Shown here one piece after another: positions 21,459 through 31,480 of a DNA stretch of 31,480 bases. The stretch is from an uncultured Enterorhabdus sp. GTDB taxonomy: Bacteria; Actinomycetota; Coriobacteriia; Coriobacteriales; Eggerthellaceae. The notes under the pieces were generated by a model that worked only from the letters and a program-made list of their open reading frames with translations, was not told the DNA's origin and searched no databases. A program made the position numbers and the translations under genes. Within the stretch, counting starts at the first letter, position 1; each line of letters opens with the position of its first letter. Location: assembly GCA_947645965.1 (NCBI GenBank), contig CANSES010000010.1, positions 1 through 31,480 on the forward strand. Reading direction: 5' to 3'.

Positions 21459-23636
21459 ATGATCGTCGCCCTTATCGCGGCCCTCGCGGCCGCTCTCACC
21501 GCCATCGTGGCCATTGCCGTGGTGTTCATGCTGCGCGCCCGCACCTCCACCCCCTCGGTGGGCAAGACGAAGAGCGTGCGCCAGCTGGACACCGTCGGCG
21601 TGGGCACCTCGCCCTTCGAGTCCACGAGCGCCGCGAAGGCGGCCCGCGAGGGAGAGGTGACGGTCTCCACCTCGGAGAGCGCCGCGGCTCAGAAGCCCTC
21701 CGACGGGCTCACCGGCCGTTTCGCCGCCCTGGGGGCCGCCGCCGCGGCCATCTTCGGCATCCTGACGGCGAAGCTGTGGACGATGCAGATCCTCGGCAAT
21801 TCGGAATACGCCGACGCCGCCGAGCAGAACCTGTACACCACGGTGAACACCCCGGCGCCCCGCGGCTGCATCTACGACATGTTCGGCACCCCGCTCGTGG
21901 TGAACCGCACGAGCCAGACGGTGCTGGCCGACCCCGATGTGGCCGAGAACCGCGACGTGGTGCGCCGTCTGGCCACGGTGCTGGGCCTGCCGGTGAACGT
22001 GGTGTCCCAGCGCATCAAGGATTCCTCGGCCGGCGCCCAGAGCCTGCGCGTGGTGGCCTCCGACGTGCGCCTGCGCGACGTGGCCTTCATCGCTGAGCAC
22101 GCCGATGCCTTCCCGGGCATCAGCGTGGAGGAGCGGGCCAGCCGCAGCTACCCTTACGGCGCCCTGGCCGCCCATGTGCTCGGCTACACGGGCGCCCCTT
22201 CCGAGGACGACCTGAAGGCGTCCATCGAGGGGCGCCAGATCCTGTCCATCGACACCGTGGGCAAGGCGGGCGTGGAGGCTTCCTACGATGCCGTGCTCGC
22301 CGGCGAGCACGGCGAGAGCAAGGTGATGGTGGACGCCGCCGGGCGCCGCATCTCGGTGATGAGCGACGTGCAGGACGCCAAGGGCTCCGACGTCTACCTC
22401 ACCATCGACGCCAAGGCCCAGTACGTGGCCGACGCCGCCCTGGCCAAGCTCATCGCGCCCTCGGGCGTGATCGGCAAGGGCACGGGCACCTCCGGCGCGG
22501 TGGTGGCCCTGGACGTGCGGGACGGCTCGGTGCTCGTCATGGCCAGCTATCCTACCTTCGACCCCACGAACTTCACCGGCGCCATCTCCACGGAGATCAT
22601 GGACATCTACAACGACAAGAAGGAGAACAAGGCCTACCAGCCCTTGAACAACCGCGCCATCTCGGGCCAGTACCCGGCCGCCTCCACCTTCAAGGCCTTC
22701 ACGTCGCTGGCCGGCTTGGAATACGGCCTGGCCAACGAGGGCAGCAGCTGGACCTGCACCGGCGAGTGGGACGGTTTCGGCAGCGGTGATGTGCAGAAAT
22801 GCTGGAACCACGACGGCCACGGCACTCTGGATTTGCACGGCGGCATCGTGAACTCCTGCGACGTCGTCTTCTACGAGATCGCCAAGGGCTTCTACGATCG
22901 TGGCCCGGCCGGCTCCGGCGAGCTGTCCGAGACGGCCCTGCAGCAGTATCTGGAGGAGTTCGGCTTCGGCGAGCGCACCGGGGTCGATCTCGGCGGTGAG
23001 TCGGGCGGTCAGGTGCCCACCCCCGCCTGGAAGCAGGAGACCTTCCGCAACCGGCCGGCCGAGGCCACCTGGCGCGGCGGCGACTATACCAACATGATCA
23101 TCGGCCAGGGCGACGTGCTCGTCACGCCGCTGCAGATTGCGGCGGCCTACGGCGGCGTGGCCACGGGCCAGATCATGAGGCCGCACGTGCTGCGCGAGGT
23201 GCGCAACGGCGAGGGCGAGACGGTGGTGTCCTTCCAGCCCGAGGTGGCCCGCACCCCCGAGGTGAACGCGGCCCATCTGGACTACGTGCGCCAGTCGCTG
23301 CACGACATGGTGCAGCAGTCGCCCGGTGTGGCGGCGCTTTTCGCCGAGCAGGGCATCGACGCGGCGGGCAAGTCGGGCACCGGCGAGAAGGCCGGCCAGA
23401 ACGACACGGCCTGGTTCGTGGCCTACGCCCCCTACAACGACCCGAAGTACGTGGTGGCCGCGGTCATCGAGCAAGGCGGCGGCGGCTCGGTGACTGCCGC
23501 GCCGCTGGTGGCCGAGGTCATGGGCGCGCTCGTGAAGTCCCAGGAGGGCACCTCCGACGTGTCGGTGGGCCGCATCGCCGGCTCCACAGGGCAGTCCGTC
23601 GAGATCGTCGTTGAGTCCGCGAGCCGAACCGATTAG
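21459..23636 (+). CDS. mrdA: Penicillin-binding protein 2 (elongasome transpeptidase) with an extra N-terminal membrane segment
   Basis: 725 residues. The catalytic motifs are STFK (S409-K412), SCD (466-468) and KSG (638-640), with the dimer/pedestal segment 'PAPRGCIYDMFGTPLVVNRT' before them. This is the class B PBP that cross-links lateral wall peptidoglycan with RodA. It has two hydrophobic segments: residues 1-25 and about 84-107. Only the second is the canonical PBP2 anchor; the first, plus a Ser/Thr/Ala-rich linker of about 60 residues, is extra. GAAGGGGG lies 7 bases before the ATG at 21459. A longer frame from 21294 runs inside mreD and is not used. Confidence 0.95.
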   Translation: MIVALIAALAAALTAIVAIAVVFMLRARTSTPSVGKTKSVRQLDTVGVGTSPFESTSAAKAAREGEVTVSTSESAAAQKPSDGLTGRFAALGAAAAAIFGILTAKLWTMQILGNSEYADAAEQNLYTTVNTPAPRGCIYDMFGTPLVVNRTSQTVLADPDVAENRDVVRRLATVLGLPVNVVSQRIKDSSAGAQSLRVVASDVRLRDVAFIAEHADAFPGISVEERASRSYPYGALAAHVLGYTGAPSEDDLKASIEGRQILSIDTVGKAGVEASYDAVLAGEHGESKVMVDAAGRRISVMSDVQDAKGSDVYLTIDAKAQYVADAALAKLIAPSGVIGKGTGTSGAVVALDVRDGSVLVMASYPTFDPTNFTGAISTEIMDIYNDKKENKAYQPLNNRAISGQYPAASTFKAFTSLAGLEYGLANEGSSWTCTGEWDGFGSGDVQKCWNHDGHGTLDLHGGIVNSCDVVFYEIAKGFYDRGPAGSGELSETALQQYLEEFGFGERTGVDLGGESGGQVPTPAWKQETFRNRPAEATWRGGDYTNMIIGQGDVLVTPLQIAAAYGGVATGQIMRPHVLREVRNGEGETVVSFQPEVARTPEVNAAHLDYVRQSLHDMVQQSPGVAALFAEQGIDAAGKSGTGEKAGQNDTAWFVAYAPYNDPKYVVAAVIEQGGGGSVTAAPLVAEVMGALVKSQEGTSDVSVGRIAGSTGQSVEIVVESASRTD

Positions 23637-23641
23637 GAGCG

Positions 23642-24877
23642 ATGGTGGCCCAGCTTCCCCAGATACATTCCGTTCACGCTTCCCAGCGCGGCGCCATGGG
23701 CGCGCCCGCGCCGCAGCGCCCCGAGCGCCCGGCCCTGCTCTCCCTGGTCAACTGGCCCTTCGTGCTGGTGGTGGCCCTCTTGGTGGGCTACGGCCTTCTG
23801 GTCTGCTGGTCGGCGGTCTACGGCGACGAGAAGTACAGCTTCAACCGCCAGCTGGCCGGCGTGGGGGTGGGCGTGGTGCTCATGGTGCTGCTGTGGCACT
23901 TCGACTACCGCCGCCTGGCCAACATGACCACGGCCCTGCTCGTCATCAACGTCGTGCTCATCCTGTCGCCCCATCTGCCCGTGATTGGCGTGAACGCCAA
24001 GGGCGCCCAGTCGTGGATCAACATCGGCATGCAGGTGCAGCCCGGTGAGTTCGCCAAGGTGACCGTGGTGCTGTTCGCGGCCAGCCTGCTGGCCCGCTAC
24101 CAGGGCATGCTGGACGACTGGCGCGAGTACTGCAAGGTGCTCGGATTGGCCCTGGTGCCCTTCGCCTGCATCATGACCCAGCCCGATCTGGGCACGGGTC
24201 TGGTGTATCTGGCCATCTGCGCCACTATCATGGTGATGGGCGGCGCGAAGGCACGCTACCTGCTGATCACGCTGGTGGCGGGCATCCTGGCCATCGTCGC
24301 GGTGTTCGCCGTCGACGAGCTGCTGAAATACCAGCTGGAAGACGGCAGTTGGGAGTACCGCCTGCTGAAGAACTACCAGCGCAGCCGCCTGCTCGTGTTC
24401 CTGGACCCCGAGGGCGACCTGTCCGGCGACGGCTACAACCTGGCCCAGGCCAAGATCGCCATCGGCTCGGGCGGCCTGTTCGGCAAGGGGCTTCTGAACG
24501 CCACCCAGTCGACCCACGGCTTTCTGCCCGAGGCCCCCACGGACTTCATCTTCTGCGTGCTGGCCGAGGAGATGGGCTTTGCCGGCGTGGTGGTGCTCAT
24601 CGCCCTGTACGCCGCCCTCATCGTGCTCTGCCTGTCCATCGCCCGGGGCGCCGACGACCTGTTCGGCATGCTCATCGTGATGGGCGTGATCGGCATGTGG
24701 CTGTTCCAGATTCTGGAGAACATCGGCATGGACGTGGGGCTGATGCCCATCACGGGCATCCCGCTGCCGTTTATGAGCTACGGCTCGTCGTTCATGGTTG
24801 TGAACTTCGCTCTGCTCGGACTCATTGGCTCGGTGTGGTCGCACCACACGGTACAAGGAAGGAAGGCCGTATCATGA
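23642..24877 (+). CDS. rodA: Peptidoglycan glycosyltransferase RodA (SEDS family)
   Basis: 411 residues with about ten hydrophobic helices. 'SWINIGMQVQPGEFAKV', 'QPDLGTGLVYL' and the C-terminal 'GIPLPFMSYGSSFMV' are SEDS signatures. RodA polymerises lipid II with PBP2 in the elongasome. An N-terminal Pro-rich stretch of about 30 residues precedes the first helix. AGGAGCG ends directly before the ATG, and the start is 5 bases after the mrdA stop. The stop overlaps the next start by four bases (ATGA). Confidence 0.95.
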   Translation: MVAQLPQIHSVHASQRGAMGAPAPQRPERPALLSLVNWPFVLVVALLVGYGLLVCWSAVYGDEKYSFNRQLAGVGVGVVLMVLLWHFDYRRLANMTTALLVINVVLILSPHLPVIGVNAKGAQSWINIGMQVQPGEFAKVTVVLFAASLLARYQGMLDDWREYCKVLGLALVPFACIMTQPDLGTGLVYLAICATIMVMGGAKARYLLITLVAGILAIVAVFAVDELLKYQLEDGSWEYRLLKNYQRSRLLVFLDPEGDLSGDGYNLAQAKIAIGSGGLFGKGLLNATQSTHGFLPEAPTDFIFCVLAEEMGFAGVVVLIALYAALIVLCLSIARGADDLFGMLIVMGVIGMWLFQILENIGMDVGLMPITGIPLPFMSYGSSFMVVNFALLGLIGSVWSHHTVQGRKAVS

Positions 24878-26041
24878 ATCTTCCCATCGACATCCCCGCG
24901 CTGCTGAGCGCGGCTACCGACATCGACGCCGCCCGCAACACGCCGCTGGCCGTGTCGGTCTATCTGGACGAGACGGCGCCCGGCGACGTGGTGGGCCACG
25001 TGCGCAGCGCCTTCGCGAGCGCGGGGGCCCGCACGCGGGTGACCCTGGGCTATCTGGACGATGGGGCGCCCGAGCCCTACCAGGCCGACGACATGGCCGT
25101 GGTCGTGGCCGGCGGCGCGCCCTTCATCGGCGAGGCCGCGGCCCACATCCGCGGCGCGGGCATTCCCGTCATGGTGGTGACCACCCAGCCCCACGGCGTT
25201 GCCACGACGGCCGCCGCGTCGGGCTATGCCATTCCCGAGGGCGACCTGGTGGCGCCCCAGATGACCGATCCCACGCCCCTGGCCGATGCGGCCGCCACCC
25301 TGGCGCGCCGCGTGACGGCGCCCCGCGCCACGGGCGCCGAGCCGGCCGCCGCGCCCGAGACGACCGCCGAGCTGGCTCTGCTCGAGCACCCCGCGCCCGT
25401 GGAGGAAGCGCCGGCCGCCGACGAGCCCATCGCCCTGGACGAGGAGGCCGCCGCGACGCTGGATCGGCGCATGGGGGAGTGGATCATCACGGCCTGCCGC
25501 GACAAGAAGCTCGCCTTCGCCCTGGCCTTCCCCTTCGTGCGCCGGCCGCTGTCCCTGGACGCGGTGCGGGCCACGGCCATCCAGAACGCCGGCGTGGGCG
25601 TGGTGGTGTTCATCCCCGGGGCCGACATGCCCATCATGACGCTGAACCAGGCGAAGATGCTCTTGCAGATCGCCGCGGCCTACGGTCAGCCTTTGTCGGC
25701 CGAGCGCATCAAGGAGCTGGCGGCCGTGGTGGGCGGCGCCTTCCTGTTCCGCAACATCGCCCGTACCGCCGTGGGCGTGGTGCCGGTGCTCGGCTGGGCC
25801 ATCAAGGGGGCCGTGGGATTCGCCGGCACCGAGGCCATGGGCCGGGCCGCCATCGAGTACTTCGAGGCCGGCGGCGACATCGTGGGCGTGGCCAACGTGG
25901 TGCAGAAGGCCCGCGACGAGGCCGTGGAGGCCACGAGCAAGGCGGCGGCCACCCCGGCCGGCCGCAAGGTGGTCGATGCGGCCAAGGGGGCCGGTGTGAC
26001 GGCGTTTCGCGCCCTGCGCGGCAAGAACGGAAAGGGAGCCC

Positions 26042-26055
<14 letters not shown>
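24874..26055 (+). CDS. DUF697-like membrane protein with an extra N-terminal Rossmann-like domain
   Basis: 393 residues. Residues 1-140 look like an alpha/beta domain ('AVSVYLDETAPGDVVGHVR', 'DDMAVVVAGGAPFIGEAAA', 'GIPVMVVTTQP'), then comes an Ala/Glu-rich linker (about 140-195). The C-terminal half, 'GVGVVVFIPGADMPIMTL', 'AAAYGQPLSAERIKELAAV' and two hydrophobic segments around 'GVVPVLGWAIKGAVGF', resembles DUF697 (YcjF-like) proteins, whose function is not known. It is coupled to rodA (4-base overlap) and to the radical SAM gene (14-base overlap). The start at 24874 follows AAGGAAGG. Its place suggests an envelope-growth accessory, which is inferred only. Confidence 0.8.
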
Positions 26056-28098
<2,043 letters not shown>

Positions 28099-28099
<1 letters not shown>

Positions 28100-28740
28100 T
28101 GGCCGATCCCCGTTTGTTCCGCCTGCGCGTGACCTTCCGCGAGACGGGCCGTCTGGCCCTGCTGTCCCATCTGGAAGTGGCCCGGGCCCTGGAGCGGGCC
28201 GTGCGTCGCGCGGGGCTGCCCTACGCCGTGAGCCAGGGCTTCTCGCCCCATATGCGCATCGCCTTCGGCGCGGCCCTGCCCGTGGGGGTGGGGGGCACCG
28301 CCGAGTTCTTCGATCTGTTCCTGACCGACTACGTGGCCCCCGACAAGGCCCTGGCGGCCCTCCAAGAGGCGAGCCCCGCCGATCTGTACCCCACCGCGGC
28401 CCGCTATATCGAGCATAAGGACCCCGCCGCTTCCGTGGCCTGCCCCGTGAGCACCTACGAGGTGGAGCTCTCCGAGGCACCGCGGGCCCTCGTGGTTCCC
28501 GAGACGGTGACCGTGGTGCGCAAGAAGAAGGAGAAGACCCTCGTGGTGGCCGACTACCTGGTGGGCTCGGTGGCCCACCAGGGCTCGCGGGTGACCTTTA
28601 CCTTGGTGTCGAAGCCCACGGGCAGCCTGCGGGCCGACGCCTTCGCCCGCGAGCTTCTAGCCGCTACCGTGGCCGCGGGCCACGGGACCGAGGGTCTGCG
28701 CCCGACGAGCTTTTTGCGCGTGGAGCAGCGGGCCGAATAG
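28099..28740 (+). CDS. Radical SAM-associated protein, DUF2344 (TIGR03936 family)
   Basis: 213 residues. 'VTFRETGRLALLSHLEVAR', 'RAGLPYAVSQGFSPHMRIAFG' and 'PVGVGGTAEFFDLFL' are the conserved blocks of the family that always accompanies TIGR03960-type radical SAM proteins, sometimes as a fusion. The function is unknown; an RNA- or tRNA-binding partner role has been suggested only by context. Its start overlaps the radical SAM stop by one base (TAATG), so the two are made in a fixed ratio. It is the last gene of the operon. Confidence 0.88.
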
Positions 28741-28743
28741 GGG

Positions 28744-28749
28744 TATCAT
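28744..28749 (+). promoter_or_regulatory. -10 element (TATCAT) upstream of the HIT gene
   Basis: TATCAT lies 27 bases before the HIT start and immediately after the preceding stop codon. No -35 is seen, so read-through from the rod operon remains possible. Confidence 0.4.
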
Positions 28750-28776
28750 AGGCCCGTTAGAGAGAAAGGAATTCCC

Positions 28777-29136
28777 ATGGACGATTGCCTGTTCTGCAAG
28801 ATCGTCGCCGGCGACATCCCGTCGGCCAAGGTGTACGAGGACGATATCTGCTACGCCTTTGACGACATCGAGCCCGAGGCGCCGGTGCACACCCTCATCG
28901 TGCCGAAGGTGCACTACGACAACCTGGCCGCCGACGTGCCGGCCGAGGTCATCGGCCACATGATGAGCGTGGTGCCCGAGGTGGCACGCTTGAAGGGCGT
29001 CGGCGAGAGCGGCTACCGCACCGTGGTGAACACCGGCCCCGATTCCGCCGCCACCGTGGGGCATTTGCACGTGCACGTGCTCGGCGGCACCAAGATGGGC
29101 CGCTTCACCTTCGAGGGAAGCCTACGCGAGGCCTAG
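28777..29136 (+). CDS. HIT-family nucleotide hydrolase/transferase (HinT-like)
   Basis: 119 residues. 'CLFCKIVAGDIPSAKVYED' at the start and the histidine triad 'HLHVHVLGG' (H96, H98, H100) near the end define a HinT-type protein. Family members hydrolyse adenosine phosphoramidates and similar nucleotides in the cytoplasm. The length is normal. AGAAAGGA lies about 7 bases before the ATG. It follows the radical SAM pair by 36 bases. A strong hairpin separates it from the convergent genes. Confidence 0.94.
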   Translation: MDDCLFCKIVAGDIPSAKVYEDDICYAFDDIEPEAPVHTLIVPKVHYDNLAADVPAEVIGHMMSVVPEVARLKGVGESGYRTVVNTGPDSAATVGHLHVHVLGGTKMGRFTFEGSLREA

Positions 29137-29196
29137 AAGGGGAGTCGACCAGCGCCCCGCGGGGCAGAAGCGGGCCCTGCGCGGCAACGACAAAGA

Positions 29197-29224
29197 AAGA
29201 GGGGCGCCTGCGGGCGCCCCTCTT
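29197..29224. terminator. Bidirectional intrinsic terminator between HIT and the M29-like gene
   Basis: AGAGGGGCGCC (29198-29208), TGCG loop, GGCGCCCCTCT (29213-29223): 11 perfect pairs. The + strand has only TCTT after the stem, while the - strand has TTTCTTT, so it is strongest for the leftward genes. Confidence 0.8.
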
Positions 29225-29335
29225 GCGGTTCGGGACAGGTTGCACGATCGCGGTGAGAGCCAGGGCCGCAGTCCCGCGGCTCCGGCGCGGGTCGGCCCCG
29301 CGCATCGCCCGCGGCTCCCACGCCGCTTCGCCGCT

Positions 29336-30328
29336 CTAAGCCACGAAGGTGCCGCGGTCGATGACCAGCTCGTCGTCCAGGTACAGCGTGGGGTCCACGA
29401 TGATGCCGTCCAGGTGGCAGTCGGCCGTGGTGACGCCCCCGAAGGAGGCGTTGGTGCCGAAGGCGATGTGCACGGTGCCGTAGATCTTCTCGTCCTCCAG
29501 GATGTTGCCCGTCAGCAGGGCGCACTCGTTGGTGCCGATGCCCAGTTCGGCGATGGTGCCGTTCTCGGGGCGCTCGAACAGCACGGCCAGGCGCTCGGCG
29601 TAGGGACCGGCCCCATCGGCGCCCTCGATGGCCGTAAGACGGCCGTTTTCCAGGTGCACGATCATCGGGGAGGCTTCGCTCAAGCGCCCGATGCCCACCA
29701 TGCTGCCGTCGATGACCATGGTGCCGCTTCCCGCGTCCTCCACCGGCGCGATGTAGGCCTCGCCCGACGGGAAGTTCCCGCTGGCCCCCGGCGTGCGGAA
29801 CACGCCCGGGCTCGGCACGCCGGGCCGCCCGTCTAGGTTCAAGGTCAGGGTATGGCCGTCCTTCTCGATGCGGGCCGTCCGGGCCGCATCCAAACGGGCG
29901 GTCATGGCGGCGGTGAGCGCTTCTACGCGCTCGTAGTCGGCGCAGCAGGCTCCGGCCTCGAGCATGGCGAGGGTGATGCCCGGCATGGTGACCACGCGGG
30001 TGCCCCCAGAGGCGGCGTTGATGCGGGCCCGGGTGTGGGTGAGCGACTTGGCCGTGGCGCACAGGGCCACATCGGCCGCCGCCATGGCCGCGGCGACGGC
30101 GGCCGGCGGCTCTTCCCCAGCCACGCGGCCTTCGGGCATCACCAGCAGGGCCGTGGTGGCGCCCAGCTCGCAGCCGGCGGCGTAGAACAGCTCGCCCACC
30201 GCGCGGGTCGCGTCATCGGTGACCACGGTCAGGCTCTCCTTCGCGGTGAGGTTCGCGTTGCGGGCCAAGATGGCCCGGGCGCGCTCCCTCAGCTCGTCGC
30301 TCGCCCCGAGCGTGTCGGTCCTAGGCAT
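29336..30328 (-). CDS. M29-like aminopeptidase family protein (leucyl aminopeptidase/aminopeptidase T type)
   Basis: 330 residues. The 'NFPSGEAYIAP' strand, 'IAELGIGTNECA', 'GTVHIAFGTNASFGG' and 'DCHLDGIIVDPTLYLDD' match the metal-binding face of M29-type peptidases (Glu, Glu, His and His/Asp), a family that also includes the dioxygenase NicX. True peptidase activity is therefore not certain. The start at 30328 is used rather than the in-frame extension to 30403, which would lie wholly inside the upstream gene. It overlaps the DUF1177 stop by 8 bases, so the two are coupled. No signal peptide is visible. Confidence 0.75.
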   Translation of the reverse strand: MPRTDTLGASDELRERARAILARNANLTAKESLTVVTDDATRAVGELFYAAGCELGATTALLVMPEGRVAGEEPPAAVAAAMAAADVALCATAKSLTHTRARINAASGGTRVVTMPGITLAMLEAGACCADYERVEALTAAMTARLDAARTARIEKDGHTLTLNLDGRPGVPSPGVFRTPGASGNFPSGEAYIAPVEDAGSGTMVIDGSMVGIGRLSEASPMIVHLENGRLTAIEGADGAGPYAERLAVLFERPENGTIAELGIGTNECALLTGNILEDEKIYGTVHIAFGTNASFGGVTTADCHLDGIIVDPTLYLDDELVIDRGTFVA

Positions 30329-31304
30329 TTTCGTTCTCCGCGGGGAGGTTGCCCATGGTTTGCAGATGGGCCATGGACCCGTAGCGGGCGTGGAAGCGCT
30401 CAAGCTCGGCCGGGTCGTAGAAGGCGCAGGTGCCCGCGCCGAAGGCCTTGGCCGCCTCGATCATGAAGCTGCCGGTCTCGTCCAGATCGGTCAGGTGCGT
30501 GGCCCCCGTGGCGCAACCGGGCACCGGCACCTCGGTGGTGACGGCCACGCCCACCACGGGCGCGGCAGTGGCGGTGGCGGGCTGCAGGATGGAGTTCAGG
30601 TGGTACAGCCCGTTGCCGTAGGGCGTGATGTCGTTCATGGACAGAGGATAGGTGCGCGCGCGGCGGCCCGAGGCCATCTCGGCCAGGGTCACCAGATCGT
30701 CGCTCACGGGCAGGATGCAGCCTTCCTTCACCGTGGGGGAGATCATGAAGCCGCGGTCGTTCATGATGCGGTTGCCCTTGGTGGTGTCCACCGACAGCAC
30801 GGCGTCCAGGGGCCACGCGCCCGCCTCGGCGGCGCCCTCGCCCACCTCCTCGCGGTTCACCTCGGCCATGGACACCGGCGAGCCCATGAAGGGCACCGGC
30901 TCGTGAGGCGCGGTGGGGGCGTGGGGGCAGATGTGGGTGGACACGAACACGTCGCCGGGCAGCACGTCGCCGCGGACGTGCATGGACAGCAGCTTCGCGG
31001 CGCAGGCCAGGGCCACGAGCGCCCCGTCGCCGTCGGACACGAACCCGATGCGCTCCGGGCGCGCGCCCAAACCGCCCAGACGGCCCAGAAGACCGATGGT
31101 GGGGGCATCGCCGCCGGCGGCGCGACCGTTGGCGCCGGGGATGCGGATGCGGATCATGTCGGTGGAGCCCTTGGCGCCGGTGAGCGTGTAGGTCTCGGCG
31201 TCGCAGTCCGGATCGATGGAGCGCAGGTAGGTTAGGGCCGCCTCGCCGCTGGCAGCGGGGGAGTCCAGCAGGTCGTACAGCTCGATCAGTTGCTTGAGAA
31301 TCAT
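30321..31304 (-). CDS. DUF1177 family protein
   Basis: 327 residues. 'GGDAPTIGLLGRLGGLGARPE', 'VSDGDGALVALACAAKL', 'HICPHAPTAPHEPVPFMGSPV', 'SVDTTKGNRIMN', 'DITPYGNGLYHLNSILQPAT' and 'VPVPGCATGATH' are the highly conserved blocks of DUF1177, a family of unknown function often found near peptidases, transporters or AroM-type genes. The His, Asp, Glu and Asn-rich blocks suggest a metal-dependent hydrolase fold, which is inferred. AAAGGG lies upstream of the ATG at 31304. It is followed, with an overlap, by the M29-like gene. Confidence 0.85.
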   Translation of the reverse strand: MILKQLIELYDLLDSPAASGEAALTYLRSIDPDCDAETYTLTGAKGSTDMIRIRIPGANGRAAGGDAPTIGLLGRLGGLGARPERIGFVSDGDGALVALACAAKLLSMHVRGDVLPGDVFVSTHICPHAPTAPHEPVPFMGSPVSMAEVNREEVGEGAAEAGAWPLDAVLSVDTTKGNRIMNDRGFMISPTVKEGCILPVSDDLVTLAEMASGRRARTYPLSMNDITPYGNGLYHLNSILQPATATAAPVVGVAVTTEVPVPGCATGATHLTDLDETGSFMIEAAKAFGAGTCAFYDPAELERFHARYGSMAHLQTMGNLPAENENA

Positions 31305-31387
31305 GGGAAACCCTTTCTATTGTGACCGTGTGCGTCATTTTAACGCTGCGCGACCGAGAAGGTAACGTCGCGCCAACGCTTTTCGAC

Positions 31388-31393
31388 TACAAT
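31388..31393 (+). promoter_or_regulatory. -10 element (TACAAT) upstream of the last gene
   Basis: TACAAT in the 128-bp divergent gap, 39 bases before the ATG at 31433. No good -35 is visible. The same gap must also hold the leftward promoter for the DUF1177 pair, which I could not locate. Confidence 0.4.
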
Positions 31394-31432
31394 TTCCCTC
31401 AAGTATGTAACGACCGAAGGGGACGTGCCATT

Positions 31433-31480
31433 ATGAGACGCTTTATCGGAGTCGATGAAATCGAGGATATGGCCCTGGGC
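31433..31480 (+). CDS. Start of an unidentified gene, 3' truncated by the window
   Basis: Sixteen codons are visible, beginning MRRFIGVDEIEDMALG. GAAGGGGA (31415-31422) lies 10 bases before the ATG, and a TACAAT -10 box is further upstream, so this is very likely a real start. Too little sequence is available to name a family. It is divergent from the DUF1177/M29 pair. Confidence 0.55.
   Translation, partial: MRRFIGVDEIEDMALG

Noticed and set aside
21402..23474. 690-codon - strand frame opposite PBP2
   Set aside because: The composition is typical of a shadow (Gly, His, Arg, Val). The + strand has full PBP2 motifs and a Shine-Dalgarno.

Overview
The window is a gene-dense, high-GC segment of a bacterial chromosome. 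The likely source is an anaerobic, probably gut-associated actinobacterium of the class Coriobacteriia, most likely family Eggerthellaceae (Eggerthella/Gordonibacter/Adlercreutzia type). That assignment is inferred from four things: strong GC codon bias, a sulfhydrogenase-type [NiFe] hydrogenase operon, an actinobacterial-looking rod (mre) operon, and tRNA genes with encoded CCA ends. No mobile element, CRISPR array, integrase or phage gene is visible. No gap without a gene exceeds 300 bases. The many long antisense ORFs are GC-driven shadows.

Region 1 (1-3427, + strand): the end of an M16-type peptidase; a tail-anchored acidic protein; a single-pass membrane protein with a PASTA-like segment; then infC-rpmI-rplT with its own promoter, a structured leader with an intrinsic terminator, and a probable non-canonical AUA start on infC. 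Region 2 (3461-7107, mainly - strand): a dispersed hairpin repeat, a cysteine-rich NifX-like protein, a DEAD-box RNA helicase and a GT28/MGDG-synthase-like lipid glycosyltransferase. Region 3 (7296-10197): a GtrB-like polyprenyl-phosphate glycosyltransferase, an antisense tRNA-Glu, a GtrA-family membrane protein and a diacylglycerol-kinase-family enzyme. With the adjacent GT28 gene this looks like a lipid or undecaprenyl-linked glycosylation neighbourhood. Region 4 (10317-14527): tRNA-Arg(CCG), a TrmA/RlmD-family rRNA methyltransferase, a cyclophilin, a TPR membrane protein and nucleoside diphosphate kinase.

Region 5 (14639-18653): four closely packed genes in the order hydB-hydG-hydD-hydA of archaeal sulfhydrogenase (group 3b-type [NiFe] hydrogenase): an Fe-S electron-transfer subunit, an FAD/NAD(P) reductase, a small subunit and a large catalytic subunit. 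The large subunit stops exactly at the histidine where maturation proteases normally cut. Region 6 (18815-28740): mreB-mreC-mreD-mrdA(PBP2)-rodA, followed without a break by a DUF697-like membrane protein and the radical SAM/DUF2344 pair (TIGR03960/TIGR03936 type). The PBP2 has an extra N-terminal membrane segment. Region 7 (28744-31480): a HIT-family hydrolase, a convergent pair made of an M29-like aminopeptidase and a DUF1177 protein on the - strand, and the first 16 codons of an unidentified + strand gene.

No single obviously new defence or mobile system is present. The points most worth following are the infC leader and start codon, the hydrogenase without a cleavable tail, the extended rod operon with its uncharacterised DUF697 and radical SAM members, and the DUF1177/M29 pair.
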